From assembly GCA_964017125.1 (NCBI GenBank), contig OZ024915.1, positions 17,051,103-17,115,102 on the forward strand: a stretch of DNA of 64,000 nt, read 5' to 3'. Shown piece by piece: positions 12,973 through 24,426 of this stretch (the first letter of the stretch is position 1; each line of letters starts with the position of its first letter). The position numbers and the translations under genes are program-made. The notes below the pieces were generated by a model that saw only the letters and a list, made by a program, of their open reading frames with translations, had not been told where the DNA came from and searched no databases. Source of the DNA: Flabesymbios commensalis (Eukaryota; Annelida; Polychaeta; Terebellida; Flabelligeridae).

Positions 12973-13351
12973 CTGTAACATCAAAAGCACTGCATGATTT
13001 GTCATAGGATGGTTAGAATAAAGCAGAAATTACATCAGTTCATGTGTGTGCGAGTTGAACTGTCTATCGCTAAAGAGTAGTACCATATACCTCTACTGAA
13101 GGAATGGAGACCAGTTCAAGGGGGGGGGGGAGCTGTAGGAGTAAAAAGTGTCCTTTCTCGTGGATGCGGTGGTGGCATCTCATTATGTAGCTCATCATTA
13201 GGCACCTGTCTAGATCTAAGCTAGGACCTATGTCTATGAGACATGAGTAGGCCCCTACGGGCCCTAGGCTATGTGTGTGACCCGTCTGTACCATGGATAT
13301 AGATATATTTTGGCTAAATTCCAAACTAAAAAATATATACATGTCTGTCAA

Positions 13352-13604
13352 ATATCCTAGTAAGTGAGTTCACGATTTATTTGTTTCTCAGAAGTCCTGG
13401 TGATGTGAGTTCATAACTGTCAAAATGTCCTAGTCAGTCCATTGACTTGAGTTCATGATTTATTTGTTTCTCAGAAGTGCTGGTGATGTGAGTTCATAAC
13501 TGTCAAAATGTCCTAGTCAGTCTATCGACGTGAGTTCAGGATTTATTTGTTTCTCAGAAGTCCTGGTGATGTGAGTTCTTAACTGTCAAAATGTCCTAGT
13601 GACG
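13352..13604. repeat. Minisatellite, 83-base unit, three copies
   Basis: 'gatttatttgtttctcagaa' starts at 13374, 13457 and 13540, giving an 83-base period. The last unit fades after 'aaaatgtcctagt'. Confidence 0.9.
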
Positions 13605-14129
13605 TGATCTCAACAGTCCATGTTACGTGAATCAGACCCTACGTTTTTTGAGTGGAGAGTCCTGTGCGTGAGTCACAATGATTGAGTGGAGAGTATAATC
13701 TGCACCCATTTAAACTAATATTAATATGTTTTTATATTGTACCCAGAGCACATTCAGAAAATTCTACAACCAACATCGTATCTAAAAACACCCTTTTACA
13801 ACTTTACCAGGGTCCGAACTCACGTCACGTATGCATTAATCGTTGGACTTCCAACACACAGCTTGGGTTCACAGCTGCTCATTTAAAGGTTGCCACATTT
13901 TCACGATGTTACAACGCATCTGATTGGCTGACCTTGCTCCACATTCTTCAAGGATAGACTACTTCCGTGGTAAGCACATGCTATCCTACAGACAAAAGTG
14001 GCTCAGAACTTGGGACTTCTGCTACCTTTATTACTTGATTATTCGATAAAACAATTTATGACACGCTCTACTGTGGTATGGTGTTTATTTTATTGTTTAT
14101 TCACTATTTCACCTCAATTATGTTTGTCA

Positions 14130-14700
14130 CTAGTCTACAGCAATCATCCAAGGTGAAGCTGCAGCCTCCTCGTATCTGGCCATAATCTTCGGGCAGATTG
14201 CCAGTGGCGTACCCTGGTTCCTCCGCTCAACTACGGTGCTAATGCAGCTCTCGCATCAGTGCTGGTGCTGGTATAGGCTGTGGTAGCCTCAAATAACAGG
14301 CAATAGCATGTTTGACATTAGGTCTCTGACATGGGATGAATGGAGTTACCCAGAGGGAGTTATCCTTCTTATTGTTACTATCCGACCCGAGAAAAGCGGA
14401 GCTGCGCGGAATGCCACAGAGTTTCAGCATTAAATTGTACAGCGAAACCCAAGTGTCCGGCCATCTGGGCATGTCTGGGGGTAGATCCCCTTAACATGCC
14501 CAGAACCTCTTATCGGGCTAGCGAAGGAAAACGCTCTCAATAACCCACCATGCCCTATCAGCCCCACCCTCACATCATCATCTGTACATCATGTCATCTC
14601 ATTAATTGACTACAACGTTTTTATGGTATCACAATGTCACTTAAAAGACCTTTTGTGCCGAAAAGTGACGTAAAGCAGTGATTTACCACTACTAATATAG
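14130..14700 (+). mobile_element. Family 2 retroelement 3' part (TAC-tailed)
   Basis: Matches 33540-34100 over its length and ends in 'gccgaaaagtgacgtaaag', then a short ACT/TAC tail. It is 5'-truncated relative to 33424. The shared terminal motif with RNase H LINEs suggests the same clade. Confidence 0.8.
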
Positions 14701-14874
14701 TGATAAAGCAAATTAGAAAATTTATTTTAACATTACCTCAAAACAAGATAAAAAAATAATTTTTTTAAACCTCTGCACAATTTCAAATTATCAATCAAGC
14801 TTCATTTTGCACATTATTCGAATCATATTTCAAAAATTGCCTCACATAAAATTGTATCTTACCTGATGGACTCC

Positions 14875-15015
14875 AGCTCCCCTGGTTGACTAATAACCAG
14901 TTCTCGGACAATTTCATTGATGGTGGCGGGCTATTGTCGAGGGTGCTCTTGTTTTAAATGATTTTCACTTTTAAACGATGATTAGAGGCTGAGGCCTATT
15001 TCCGTCACCAACGGG
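14875..15015 (-). repeat. Terminal fragment of a Helentron/pearl-like element
   Basis: On the minus strand 'aagagcaccctcgacaatag' followed by 'cccgcc' matches the left end of the element at 48174. The adjoining 'aacgatgattagaggctgag' matches 1345-1370 in inverse. So one terminal block is shared by three places in the window. Confidence 0.6.
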
Positions 15016-15016
15016 T

Positions 15017-15309
15017 CTTGTTGCATTTCTTATTATCTTTGCCATAGGCAGGGCAATTTGCAGAGCGTGATTGAACATCACTATCATGGCCTGACTGACC
15101 ACAGTATGTACAGGTGTTAACATGTATTGCAGATTTGCGATGGGGGCCACCTGGCCTGTCAGCTGCTGTAATGAAAGTTTGCCTCTTGCCTTACTTCTGA
15201 TAAATTTTATGACATTTTCCAGTGGCGTCTTGGGTGTCTTCTCAGTCAAGAAATCAATCTTGATATCCCGATCAGCTGCTCCCAGGATAACTTGGTTCCG
15301 TACTACCAC
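15017..15309 (-). mobile_element. LTR-retrotransposon gag fossil (gypsy-like)
   Basis: A minus-strand remnant has the phrases QVILGAADRDIKIDFL and ENVIKFIRSKA, typical of gypsy-type gag, and a CCHC zinc-knuckle remnant. No LTRs are visible. It is a broken, truncated and old piece lying between a Helentron-like end and a family 2 element. Confidence 0.6.
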
Positions 15310-15312
15310 TTA

Positions 15313-15728
15313 AGAATGGGGTACTGGGATTATTGCTGGTAGTAATACTTTTTGCCCCCATCCGGGGAGGGTTATTAGGGATCTCTTCCGTCAGTTGCAT
15401 GCTGTATAGCATGGTACAGAAGCAATAGTCTACAGCAATCATCCAAGGGCAGCTGCAGCCTCCTCGTATCTGGCCATAATCTCCGGGCGGATTGCCAGTG
15501 GCGTACCTGGTTCCCCCGCTCAACAGCGGAGCTAATGCAGCACCTGCATCAGTGCTGGCGCTGATGTAGGCTGTAGTAGCCTTAAATAACCGGCAATAGC
15601 GTGTTTGACATTAGGTCTCTCAAGTGGGATGAATGGAGTTACATAGAGGGAGTTATCCTTCCTATTGTTACTCTGGGGACTATCCTACCCGAGGATAGCG
15701 GAGCTGCGCGATATGCCACATAGTTTTT
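15313..15728 (+). mobile_element. Family 2 retroelement, 5' part
   Basis: Starts with 'ggggtactgggat', the same point at which the copy at 33424 starts, and aligns with it to about 33835. It stops where the LINE leader at 15729 begins. Confidence 0.75.
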
Positions 15729-16751
15729 TCTTTTAGAAGGCTAAACACACCCTCAACCTGCTCGCCGTGGGTTGCACCCCGTATAGGTGGGAGAAGGGAT
15801 CCTGGTGGTTGAGGGCGTAGGAGCCTGCGGACTCCATACTCCCAACACACCACTTTGGCCCTTATCTCATTGAGACGGGAGGTCTGGTGGGCCCGGCCAG
15901 ATCAATCGGCTGGTCTCGTTGATCTAGTGTCCATACTTGTCGACTATCTTCTCATCTCATTTTTTATCATCCAAGACAAAGTGAAAGATAGTGCCACTTC
16001 CATTTTTATATACACGATTGTGGACACTAGATGGCGATGGCCCATGGGCTAATCAGGTGAAAGGATGTGTACTGCGGTTATTGCAACTGCTGTTCTTTTG
16101 CTATGAGTATATCACCCTGGTAGCTCTGACAATACTTCCTGCTGGTTACCGCGGGCAGGTTGCCCCCTTGTAGGGCTCCGTGGTGGGTGGAGAGTCAGGG
16201 TGATGAAAAAACAACACAACACACCATGGATAACGGACAGAATAAATCGACAAAGCGAAAAAATAGTGATGAAGAAGATTATGATAGTGACCAAGCATAC
16301 CTTGAAAGATATAAAAAAACCAGGGAGGAAATTCTCAAAGCAAAGATATTTTTTCCGAGATTTTTGATGATGACGTCTGGAGATGACGAGAAATCTCTCT
16401 CCAGACTCTCAACATTTGCCATCCAAAAGGGAATCCAGGGCTTGGTAGGAGAGCCTAAAACCATCAAAAGGCTGCGACAGAGAAACGCATTCTACCAAGC
16501 TTCTAGCAATTACGGAATTGGCCCAAGTGCCTGTGAAAGTATCACCACACAGGACACTAAACACCTCAAAGGGAGTTCTCAGGACTCCTGAGCTCAAAAA
16601 TACAACAAGAGAGGAATTATTGACACAGCTCAAAAAACAAGGAGTCACTGATGCACGAATGGTTACCATTAAAAAAACAGAGAAATGATTAGAGTAAACA
16701 CTACCATTCTCACTTTCAACCGGCCAACTCCACCGGCCACCTTAAAGGTTG
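15729..16751 (+). mobile_element. RNase H LINE: 5' leader and first half of ORF1 (host of the nest)
   Basis: A GC-rich leader (15729-16224) precedes ATG at 16225 in a good context (ACCATGG). ORF1 then reads MDNGQNKSTKRKNSDEEDYD, followed by the conserved ORF1 phrase LSTFAIQKGIQGLVGEPKTI of I/Nimb-like LINEs. After a frame change it continues (GVLRTPEL, LLTQLKKQGVTDARM, TFNRPTPPATLK). At 16739-16751 it is interrupted by a 4.3 kb insertion and resumes at 21083. ORF1 of this group is a nucleic-acid-binding protein that packages the element RNA. Confidence 0.8.
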
Positions 16752-17014
16752 GGGGGGGGGATGGGTGTCACCTCCGCGTGGTCCCCCCTAGGCAACTTCA
16801 TAGAAGGCCAAGCACGCCCAAACGTTTTAATAAAATTGTGTTTTTCTCACGTTATTACATATGGGTCTAGAATATTTTGCATTACTTTTCAATCTATTTA
16901 AAATCGGTTTGGCGGAAAATACAGAGCATAGTCATTGGTTTGTGATGTCAATATTATGTGAATCGGTATGTGGATGTGTGTCTAAAGTTCTATTAGTATA
17001 CGAGACTGTCTTAA

Positions 17015-18430
17015 AGGTTCCTACATTGAAGTATATTCTGGTATAGAGCTTCCAAAACATGACTTTCATTTTAATTATGATACAAATTGCCGCATATATG
17101 TGGTCATGCTGCATCATTCGGGACTCTCATATAATATGTTTTAATGATTGTATCTCCGAATGATATTCAAACTGTCGCCATTTGAATTTGTGTAAACACG
17201 CCATATGCTAATTTTAGTCACGTGAACGTGGCGTACGAAAGCAGAGCCAGCAGGACACAACAGTTCAGTTGTAAACACACCATCCACATATCATTAAACA
17301 AGAGAGAGATCTCTGCTGCGTTTATAAAATGTGGGGTGTGTTGAAATCCGTCAATCGACATCTAGCCCAAGGCCTATTCAACAATTTTCGGCTACTATAA
17401 CCTATATATAACTCCACATCCCTTCCCCTGATTGAATAACATAAGACGCAGACACAACAAATCAACCCACGTGACCAAGCCTACTACTACTGAGAACCAA
17501 CACATTTCAAAAGACTAGGCTATTATTATTGCACTAGTAAGGTGTTTTCTTAATTTCCAATGCACACAGTGTCTTTTTTTCAGGTAGGGTCTAAACTGAT
17601 AAGTGTACATAAATGATATAGGCCTACAACTCCTGTAGGCCTACAGTGGTGGCCAGTAATCTACTACACAGTAAAACCGCACAGTAACTGATATGCCTAC
17701 CATATATGGTGATGACAGAGGTAGCTGGCGAGGTCGCAGGTCACAGCCCGCCGTCACAGAAACCAATTGTCAGACGAGATGCTGAGGGCATGCTGCATGT
17801 AGTGCTGTCCCTGCGGAGCGATAGTGAATTATTTGTCTGATCAATCGTTTTTTTATCTAATTTATAATATAGGACTAGGCCTACTATAACACCCACTTAA
17901 AATGTCACCAGACAACAACTCATCGTCATCTCTGAAACTCTGTGTCTGTGGGAACTCAAGCCTGAGAGTTTTGACAGCTAAGGGCGGTCAGCCACACACC
18001 ACACATAATGCCTCGTGCATACATCATATCACGTGGTGTCTGGCGGTGGCGCGGGCTTTACATATAACCTGCCAACGCAGTTCTAGCTGCAGCTGACCAC
18101 ACATTGGCGTCATTTCAAGTAAGACATATCATCTAATGGTAATAACGTACTCTAGACTGCTCGACTTTGAAAAACGCTCTGTCATTGCTTGTCATGCTTG
18201 ACTGTTTACTGAACTGTCAGAAATAGACAGGCCTACATCACATGATCAGCACATGACATGCATGGTCTATGATACCACGCTAAGTGTGGGTCACACTAGA
18301 GAATTGTTGAATGACAATACTGCGTTTTAAAGTCGTGTTGATGGCGATATTGAGCAAAATAAATATCGATAATAGAAAAACCAGACCTTATATCCAATTT
18401 TATAGTCTGGTTACTCCGAAGTATGTATCT
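17015..18430. mobile_element. TTAA-type DNA transposon, Kolobok/T2-like, 1416 bases
   Basis: Flanked by TTAA at 17011-17014 and 18431-18434. Two related copies (about 19750 and 34573) show the empty site 'actgtcttaagta' with a single TTAA. The ends, AGGTTCCTACATTGAAGTA and the inverse AGATACATACTTCGGAGTA, are imperfect inverted repeats. TTAAAGG termini are usual for Kolobok/T2 elements. No transposase frame is visible, so it is non-autonomous. Confidence 0.8.
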
Positions 18431-19157
18431 TTAAGTAGTTCTATTGTATGTATTTGTGCTTGTAAATGGGTTTACTTTCTTTGATTTGTTCAAATTCTTT
18501 ATATTTCTTGTTATTTTTTGTCATACATTTCATTGTTTTAATGGTTTCTCTGTGGCATCCTGGCGGATAATGCAGCATGTCAGAGAGAAGCCATTGCCAT
18601 ACAATTAGCCTGTGGTGACTTACGGTGTTCTCACGGTTTGTAATCGCTCTGTGGTGCTCTTCAATATCAGAGACCTGATGACCAACTGTTGGGGCACTGT
18701 AAGTCTTTAATTTTTGAGAATTTGTTCGCTTGTGGTTTAATGGTTTCTCTGTTCATTGTTTCATATATATACTCATAGTTATGTCAATTTATATACATAC
18801 AGTATATACATACAGTACATACATACAGTAATTTTATTTTGAGTGGGTACAGTGCTGGTTTGGTGTTAATTGTCATCCGTAAAACGTATTCAATGGCAGC
18901 TTCAATGGCGTCAGATTAAGTTGAACCACAATTTTACTCTCACACTCTGGATATGATTGGCACTGAACCGGCATTGGTCCTATTCTCAAAATATTTTTAC
19001 ACAAAAATATATTAAGCATGATTTATTTCTCTCATTATATATTTGTTTTGACAAAGACACTGTTTTGTGACTTTCAATTATAATTATTTTTGTCATGTTT
19101 TTGTTTTAATTTATATTGTGTATCGGCGCTGGCGCTGTGTCAGGCTCTTGAAATGTA

Positions 19158-20844
19158 TCATTCTCCACACATAGATGTCGCTCAGGTCAACCCCGCTCTC
19201 TCTCTGTAACCACACGCCATGTTTCGACAGAAACTGCTCATTTTGAGCAGTTTTGTTGATATAACAACTGTAGGCTTATAAACTCGCTTAAGTGTCCTGA
19301 ATATATATGGCAAATATAAAACACCACTACTCCGCCACATATGAGTTTCTATTCATATAGAAATAGAAAACATTCAATGGATTATTTTTTCTGTCTACGC
19401 GCTGCTGTGAGAGGGTCCATGTTTACGTTTTCTGACAGAAACGTTTTCTGACAATCAGTTTCAAAACACTGGCAAATATAAATTACTGAATATGGGGGGG
19501 GATGGGTGTCACCTCCGCGTGGTCCCCCCTGGGCAACTTCATAGAAGGCCAAGCACACCCAAACGTTTTATTAATATTGTGTTTTTCTCACGTAATTACA
19601 TATGGGTCTAGAGTATTTTGCATTACTTTTCAATCTATATTAAATCGGTTTGGCGGTAAATACAGAGCATAGTCATTGGTTTGTGATGTTCAATATAATC
19701 TGAATCGGTATGTGGATGTGTGTCTAACGTTCTATTAGTATACGGGACTGTCTTAAGTATTTCTATTGTATGTATTCGTTTTTGTAAATGGTTTCTCTTT
19801 GGCATCCTGGTGTTGGACGGGATGTCCGAAAGAAACCATTGTCATATAATTAGTTTTTCATTTCATTGTTTTAATGGTTTCTCTGTGGCATCCTGGCGGA
19901 TAATGCAGCATGTCACAGAGAAGCCATTGCCGTACAATTAGCCTGTGGTGACTTACGGTGTCCTCACGGTTCGTGATCGCTCTGTGATGTCCTCCAATAT
20001 CACAGACCTTATTACCAACTGTTGGGGCACTGTAAGTCTTTAATTTTTGAAAAATGTTTGTGATTTAATGATTTCTCTGGCCATACTGGCCGAAACGTGA
20101 AGTAAAGAAGACATTTACTTACTTACTTAATGGTTTCTCTGTTCATTGTTTATGTCATTCATATTTATGTCTAAATGGGTTTACTTTTTTTGATTATAGT
20201 ATATAGTATTATAGTATATATTATATATTTGTTTTGACAATGACACTGTTTTGACTTAGACTTGTAGTTTTTACACAATCACTCCAATTTCATGGAGATA
20301 TAGTGACTTGAAAAGTCGTTCATTTTATAATCACTTCATATTTTACATTATTTATACTGATATTTTTATACCCATTAAACTGTGTTGTAGTGCAGGCGCT
20401 TCAACATGTTATCAGACTCGATACATATAGGTGCCAGGAGCATCGTCATCTTATCATATCAAACACTTTAAACTGAATATTTTAGTACGAACATGCTTTT
20501 ATTAGCTTTGTCTTTCCTTCACTACTTTAACTATACAATATGGGATATTGTAATACCTGGAATTTTCACTTAAATGGCCATACTGGCCGAAAAGTGAAGT
20601 AAAGCAAATATTTTACTTACTTACTTACCTTACCTGTAGCAAACTCTAAGATCAAATTAAATATTGAAAAAAGGATAAGTGATGAGTCGAAGAAAACACC
20701 AAATTAGTTCCGTGGTTATAGGAATGGTTATAAAATCACGTGGTAACGCTCACTAACGGCTGATAAATCTGGTCAATCGCCATGCGTGCATACGGCGAAA
20801 TGAGCGTGTGGTATCAGAGATATAATCTCTTGAGGTCAGAATGA
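19158..20844. mobile_element. TCATTCT-ended MITE, copy A (interrupted by LINE tails)
   Basis: Begins TCATTCTCCACAC and ends with the inverse of TCATTCTGACC. Copy B lies at 60141-63191. Flanks suggest a 7-8 base duplication ('aatgtat'). The uninterrupted host sequence is visible at 25455-25480. Own sequence is about 0.55 kb (19158-19493 and 20629-20844); the middle is filled by LINE tails. No coding capacity. Confidence 0.7.
19494..20628 (+). mobile_element. Chimeric family 3 / family 1 LINE 3' end inside MITE copy A
   Basis: Opens with the G-run and family 3 head, reaches a family 3 tail near 20121 (ACTT repeats), then continues with 'taatggtttctctgttcatt' and a family 1 3' end (20252-20628). 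The same chimera occurs near 35310-35640 and 36650-37262. About 55 bases of the MITE are missing at the insertion point compared with copy B. Confidence 0.75.
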
Positions 20845-21082
20845 GAATGTATCTACAAAACTCGCTACATATAGGTGCCATATAGGCACTATCATGCTAT
20901 CATCAATCGTTTTTATCTCAATGCCTTAGTGCGGACATACTATTATCAGTTGGGACTTTTTACTTTATCACTTTTACATGTTTACTGTTCAAGATATCAT
21001 ATTATTATTTTAGTCTGAATTGTCATTTAAATGGCGATACTGGCCGAAAAATGACGTAAAAAAGATATTTTACTTGCTTACT

Positions 21083-22005
21083 TACCTTAAAGTTTGGATT
21101 TGAGAGATGTACCGTCCAGCCATACGTGCCTAGCCCTTTGAGGTGTTTCAAATGCCAACAGTTTGGACACCACCAAGATAACTGCCGTAAAACAAAGCTG
21201 TGCGCGAAGTGTGCACAACCTGACCATCAAGACACCGCCTGCACATCTGCAGTGAAATGTGTCAACTATAATGGTGAACATACAGCCTATTCCAAAAATT
21301 GCCCCCAATGGATTACAGAGAAGGAAATCCAACGTGTTCGCACAGAGCGAAAGATTTCCTTCCCTGAAGCTCGGAAAATTGTTTAAGGGGTTAACAAACA
21401 ACCATCATTTGCCAGTGTTGTCGCGAAGCAGGTTTTGTCTGTTGGTTGCCAGACTGATGCAGTAGAGATCAGATCTGCAACTGGTGCAACAAATGTTTCC
21501 GCAACACCTGGATTCTCTTCAGTAAAACCTAATACAAGCAAAGACACCTCCACTGAAAAACAAACTATGATCAATAAAAAAACAACAACAACAGCTAACC
21601 CTACTGCCCAAAGCCACTGGCAAATAGGGATGCGAAACAAACAAAAATGGCAAAACAAATATTAAAGATAAGAACAAATAAACGGTAAATAAACCACCAG
21701 TAGCTGAACAAACAAAACAAATTAACAAGAAAAGCACAAATAAAGGCAGTGGTCGAATGCCCCCTTGGGCACTGATGACCCGATCGCTACGTATAACAGA
21801 TACGAATCCATGGAATGTGCAGATGATGATGAAAGCAGCGATGGTGGGGTGGTCTTTGAGTCCACCACCGCTGCAATCCACGCACAGTTGAAACCAGGGA
21901 GACATAAAAATCCATAATGGCCCACAAAATCATACAATGGAACTGTCGAGGTTTAAGGTCAAATTACAATGACCTTGCTATTCTTCTACAGGAGCACAGC
22001 CCATC
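21083..22005 (+). mobile_element. RNase H LINE: second half of ORF1 and start of ORF2
   Basis: Continues the ORF1 interrupted at 16751. Three CCHC-type knuckles follow in order, CFKCQQFGHHQDNC, CAKCAQPDHQDTAC and a third in which the second Cys is Asn (CVNYNGEHTAYSKNC). Then come RTERKISFPEARKIV and PSFASVVAKQVLSVGCQTD. At 21919 a new frame begins (KIIQWNCRGLRSNYNDLAIL), the usual start of the APE endonuclease of ORF2; it is lost after about 22000. One stop lies after ARKIV. Confidence 0.85.
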
Positions 22006-22009
22006 GGCC

Positions 22010-22430
22010 CACATTCAGCGTGGCGTCAAACAGGACACAGTAACCCAATACTGGGCTAATGTTGGCCCGGCGTCATAGACGGTGGGCCAACATCAGGTCA
22101 ACATCTCGTGTTTGACCACCTGCATGATAGACGGAGAGAACGCACAGACACAAAACTGATGTGACGAACAAATGAGCGGTGGGAAGCAAAGCAATATATC
22201 TCCACCTCTATAGAGGGGAGACATAATAAATTTCTTTGTTTACATTATTTATGCTGTTATAGACATCTTTTTACTCATTAAACTGTGTTGTAGTGCAGGT
22301 GCTACAATATCAAACTGTTACATATAGGAGTGCGATCATGCTGTTATTAGTTTGATCTTTTCTTTACCACTTTTACTATACAATATAGGACTTTGTAATA
22401 CTAGGACTTTTCACTTAAATCGGGAAATGC
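22010..22430. repeat. Palindromic MITE fragment and LINE 3' fragment
   Basis: 22050-22125 carries the 'gttggcccggcgtc' palindrome shared with 31190, 39260, 43320 and 46790. 22236-22420 is a diverged family 1 LINE 3' end without its tail. Confidence 0.6.
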
Positions 22431-23099
22431 ATAAACCAATCAGCTCATTTGTTTACCTGGCGTCACTTGTTGTTACCATGACTGTTGCTATGCCATTATT
22501 TTTTTTTTGTGTGTACATGTTATAAAAGGCTGACTGCTGCCCACTGTTGTAATTCTTATGAAGCTATTGTTAGCGTTAATAAACTGGTGAACTACATAAT
22601 GTCTTAATCATTATTACATTTAACAGGAACACCCTAGGCAACCGGATGAAGACCGACAAACCTCCTAACCCTATGTAAGGGTATCATAGTAGAGCAGCAG
22701 AGGGGCGTCAGCCAGCCACTATATGTACAGCACAACTATGATAACGACAACTTAGTAGATAGACAATTTGAAAATAAAATCAGAGAACAGTCATAATTAA
22801 GAAACAGTCTTCACGGAAGAGCTATGGCCTATGTGAACATCAACACCACACCCTGAGATAGTCAAAACGGTGAGACATCGGACAAGCACAGACGAGGGCA
22901 CTTAGTACATTGTGTCCAACTCCAGAGAAAAACTAAGAACCAGACAAAAAGAATAAAACTAAATCTGATAAACATTGCTACAAGAAAAGGCACTATGGAA
23001 ACGGACCTTAGTGCCAGGGACGAGTTGTACAGTAGAAACTTTAGCAAACATGAACAGTGCTCCGAGCAACGTCTAATAAGAACCGGAAACCAACGATAC
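22431..23099. other. No gene seen
   Basis: Non-coding; 22500-22620 has a T-run and no recognisable element. Confidence 0.4.
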
Positions 23100-24330
23100 A
23101 GGAGTTCCCAAAATTAGAAGGCAATCCATACAGGGTCTTTCATTTTCTTCAGAAATCGATCTTCTGCTGCATCGTCACACAGCTTGCTGAGGTTGAAGAG
23201 AATGCAGAGCAGATCCTTGAGTGCAGCAAAAACAGCCCTGTCAAAAGATAGCCATCGAATCTGACTGGCTTTGTGGATCTTAGTTGCCTCGAACCTTTTT
23301 TCTTGAGGTCAAGTTGCACCTTGAGGCACCGGTCCTCTTTAGGTGAATTCTCAAAGTATTTCCACAGCTGCAGAAGGTTGAGGTGCATCTTGTTAACTCT
23401 ACCTGCTGCAACTGGGTCCTTGAGTGTATCTGTGTATGCAAGGGCGAGACGATGACATATGTAATGTTTGTTAATTATCTCAGTACCACAAAGGTGTTTC
23501 AGTTTTGCAGCATATCCGCCATTCTTTCCAACCAATAACTGATGCTCCATCGGTGACGACTGCTCTGATTTTGTCAATGTTCGAAATTGCAAACAGTACA
23601 GAGACCATCGTCTCAGCATTTGCGGATGGTGAATTTTCCAGCAGGTTGTTAATAGTGAGAAATTTAACTTGGCACTTTCCTTTCTTCACATCTTTACAAA
23701 AGTGAACATTTGCTCAGTTGTTGCCACATCACACACATCGTCACATAAAATACCAAAACATGTGGCCTCTTGGAGATCGGCTATGTTTTCATCCCTCGGT
23801 GTTGGAGAAATTGTGTTGAAAATTTCCTGTACACTCCCCTGCGTGGCAACAAAATTGAATGCACTAAATGCCTTATTTCGGCTTCAAAACAAGAGGTACA
23901 TTGTAAATGTTCCTTTTGGATAACACTGCTATGCTGCTGCCTCTTCCCAGTTCCATCTGTTTGAACATGATATCTTAGTGTGGCAGACCGGAAGCGTGTC
24001 AATGGCTCAGTGTTAAATTATAAATATCTTCTTATTCTGAGGATTTTCAGCGTCATGTTTCCGGCACAGAGTACAGAACATGCCTTTTTCCTCAACATAA
24101 ACCAGCCACCACAATCCGGTGGATTGACAGCAACTAATATTAGGATCATTCAACCAGTCGTGCTGGAACTTTTCTTTAGCAGGCAAAGCTCTTTGAGTCG
24201 CTTCATTTCTCCTGTGGAGACGGATGTGCATTGGTCCAGACATATTGACTTGTGATGAATAACTCCTGTGAAAAGATTTTCCACCAAGTCCTTTTGTTGA
24301 TGAAGAGGTATCAGGGGGGTGAAACACAAT
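23100..24330 (-). pseudogene. hAT-like transposase fossil (ZNF862/TTF-type)
   Basis: On the minus strand three main pieces lie in order. 24327-24013 has the zinc-finger entry region (FQHDWLNDPNISC, WWLVYVEEKGMFCTLCRKH), and 24002-23781 continues with SATLRYHVQTDGTGK. 23689-23480 has the catalytic-domain phrase ISNIDKIRAVVTDGAS. 23619-23149 has GKNGGYAAKLKHLCGTEI, HYICHRLALAYTDTLKD, and LWKYFENSPK. These match the hAT relatives that include vertebrate ZNF862 and KIAA1586-type genes. Several frame changes make it non-functional. The C-terminal dimerisation region is not seen and no terminal repeats were found. It is a plain DNA transposon remnant rather than a domesticated gene, since the frame is not kept. 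Confidence 0.8.
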
Positions 24331-24426
24331 GTGACTTGATATAATGCTCCACTATAGCTAGTATACTCCCGTCAATTCACTTCAATTAATTAATTCACTT
24401 TAGGCTAATTTTTCAAGGAAATTCAT

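Larger units (their letters stand above)
16752..21082 (+). mobile_element. Family 3 LINE-like insertion in ORF1, itself carrying later insertions
   Basis: A 13-base target duplication with one mismatch ('accttaaaggttg' at 16739, 'accttaaagtttg' at 21083) brackets this block. The element's own sequence is 16752-17014, 18431-19157 and 20845-21082. It starts with a G-run and 'atgggtgtcacctccgcgtg' and ends with 'ctggccgaaaaatgacgtaa' and a CTTA tail. The copy at 24427-25712 lacks the later insertions. No protein is visible in it. Confidence 0.8.

Noticed and set aside
23100-24330. Domesticated host gene of the ZNF862 type
   Set aside because: Frames are broken and the order of pieces is that of a decayed transposase.
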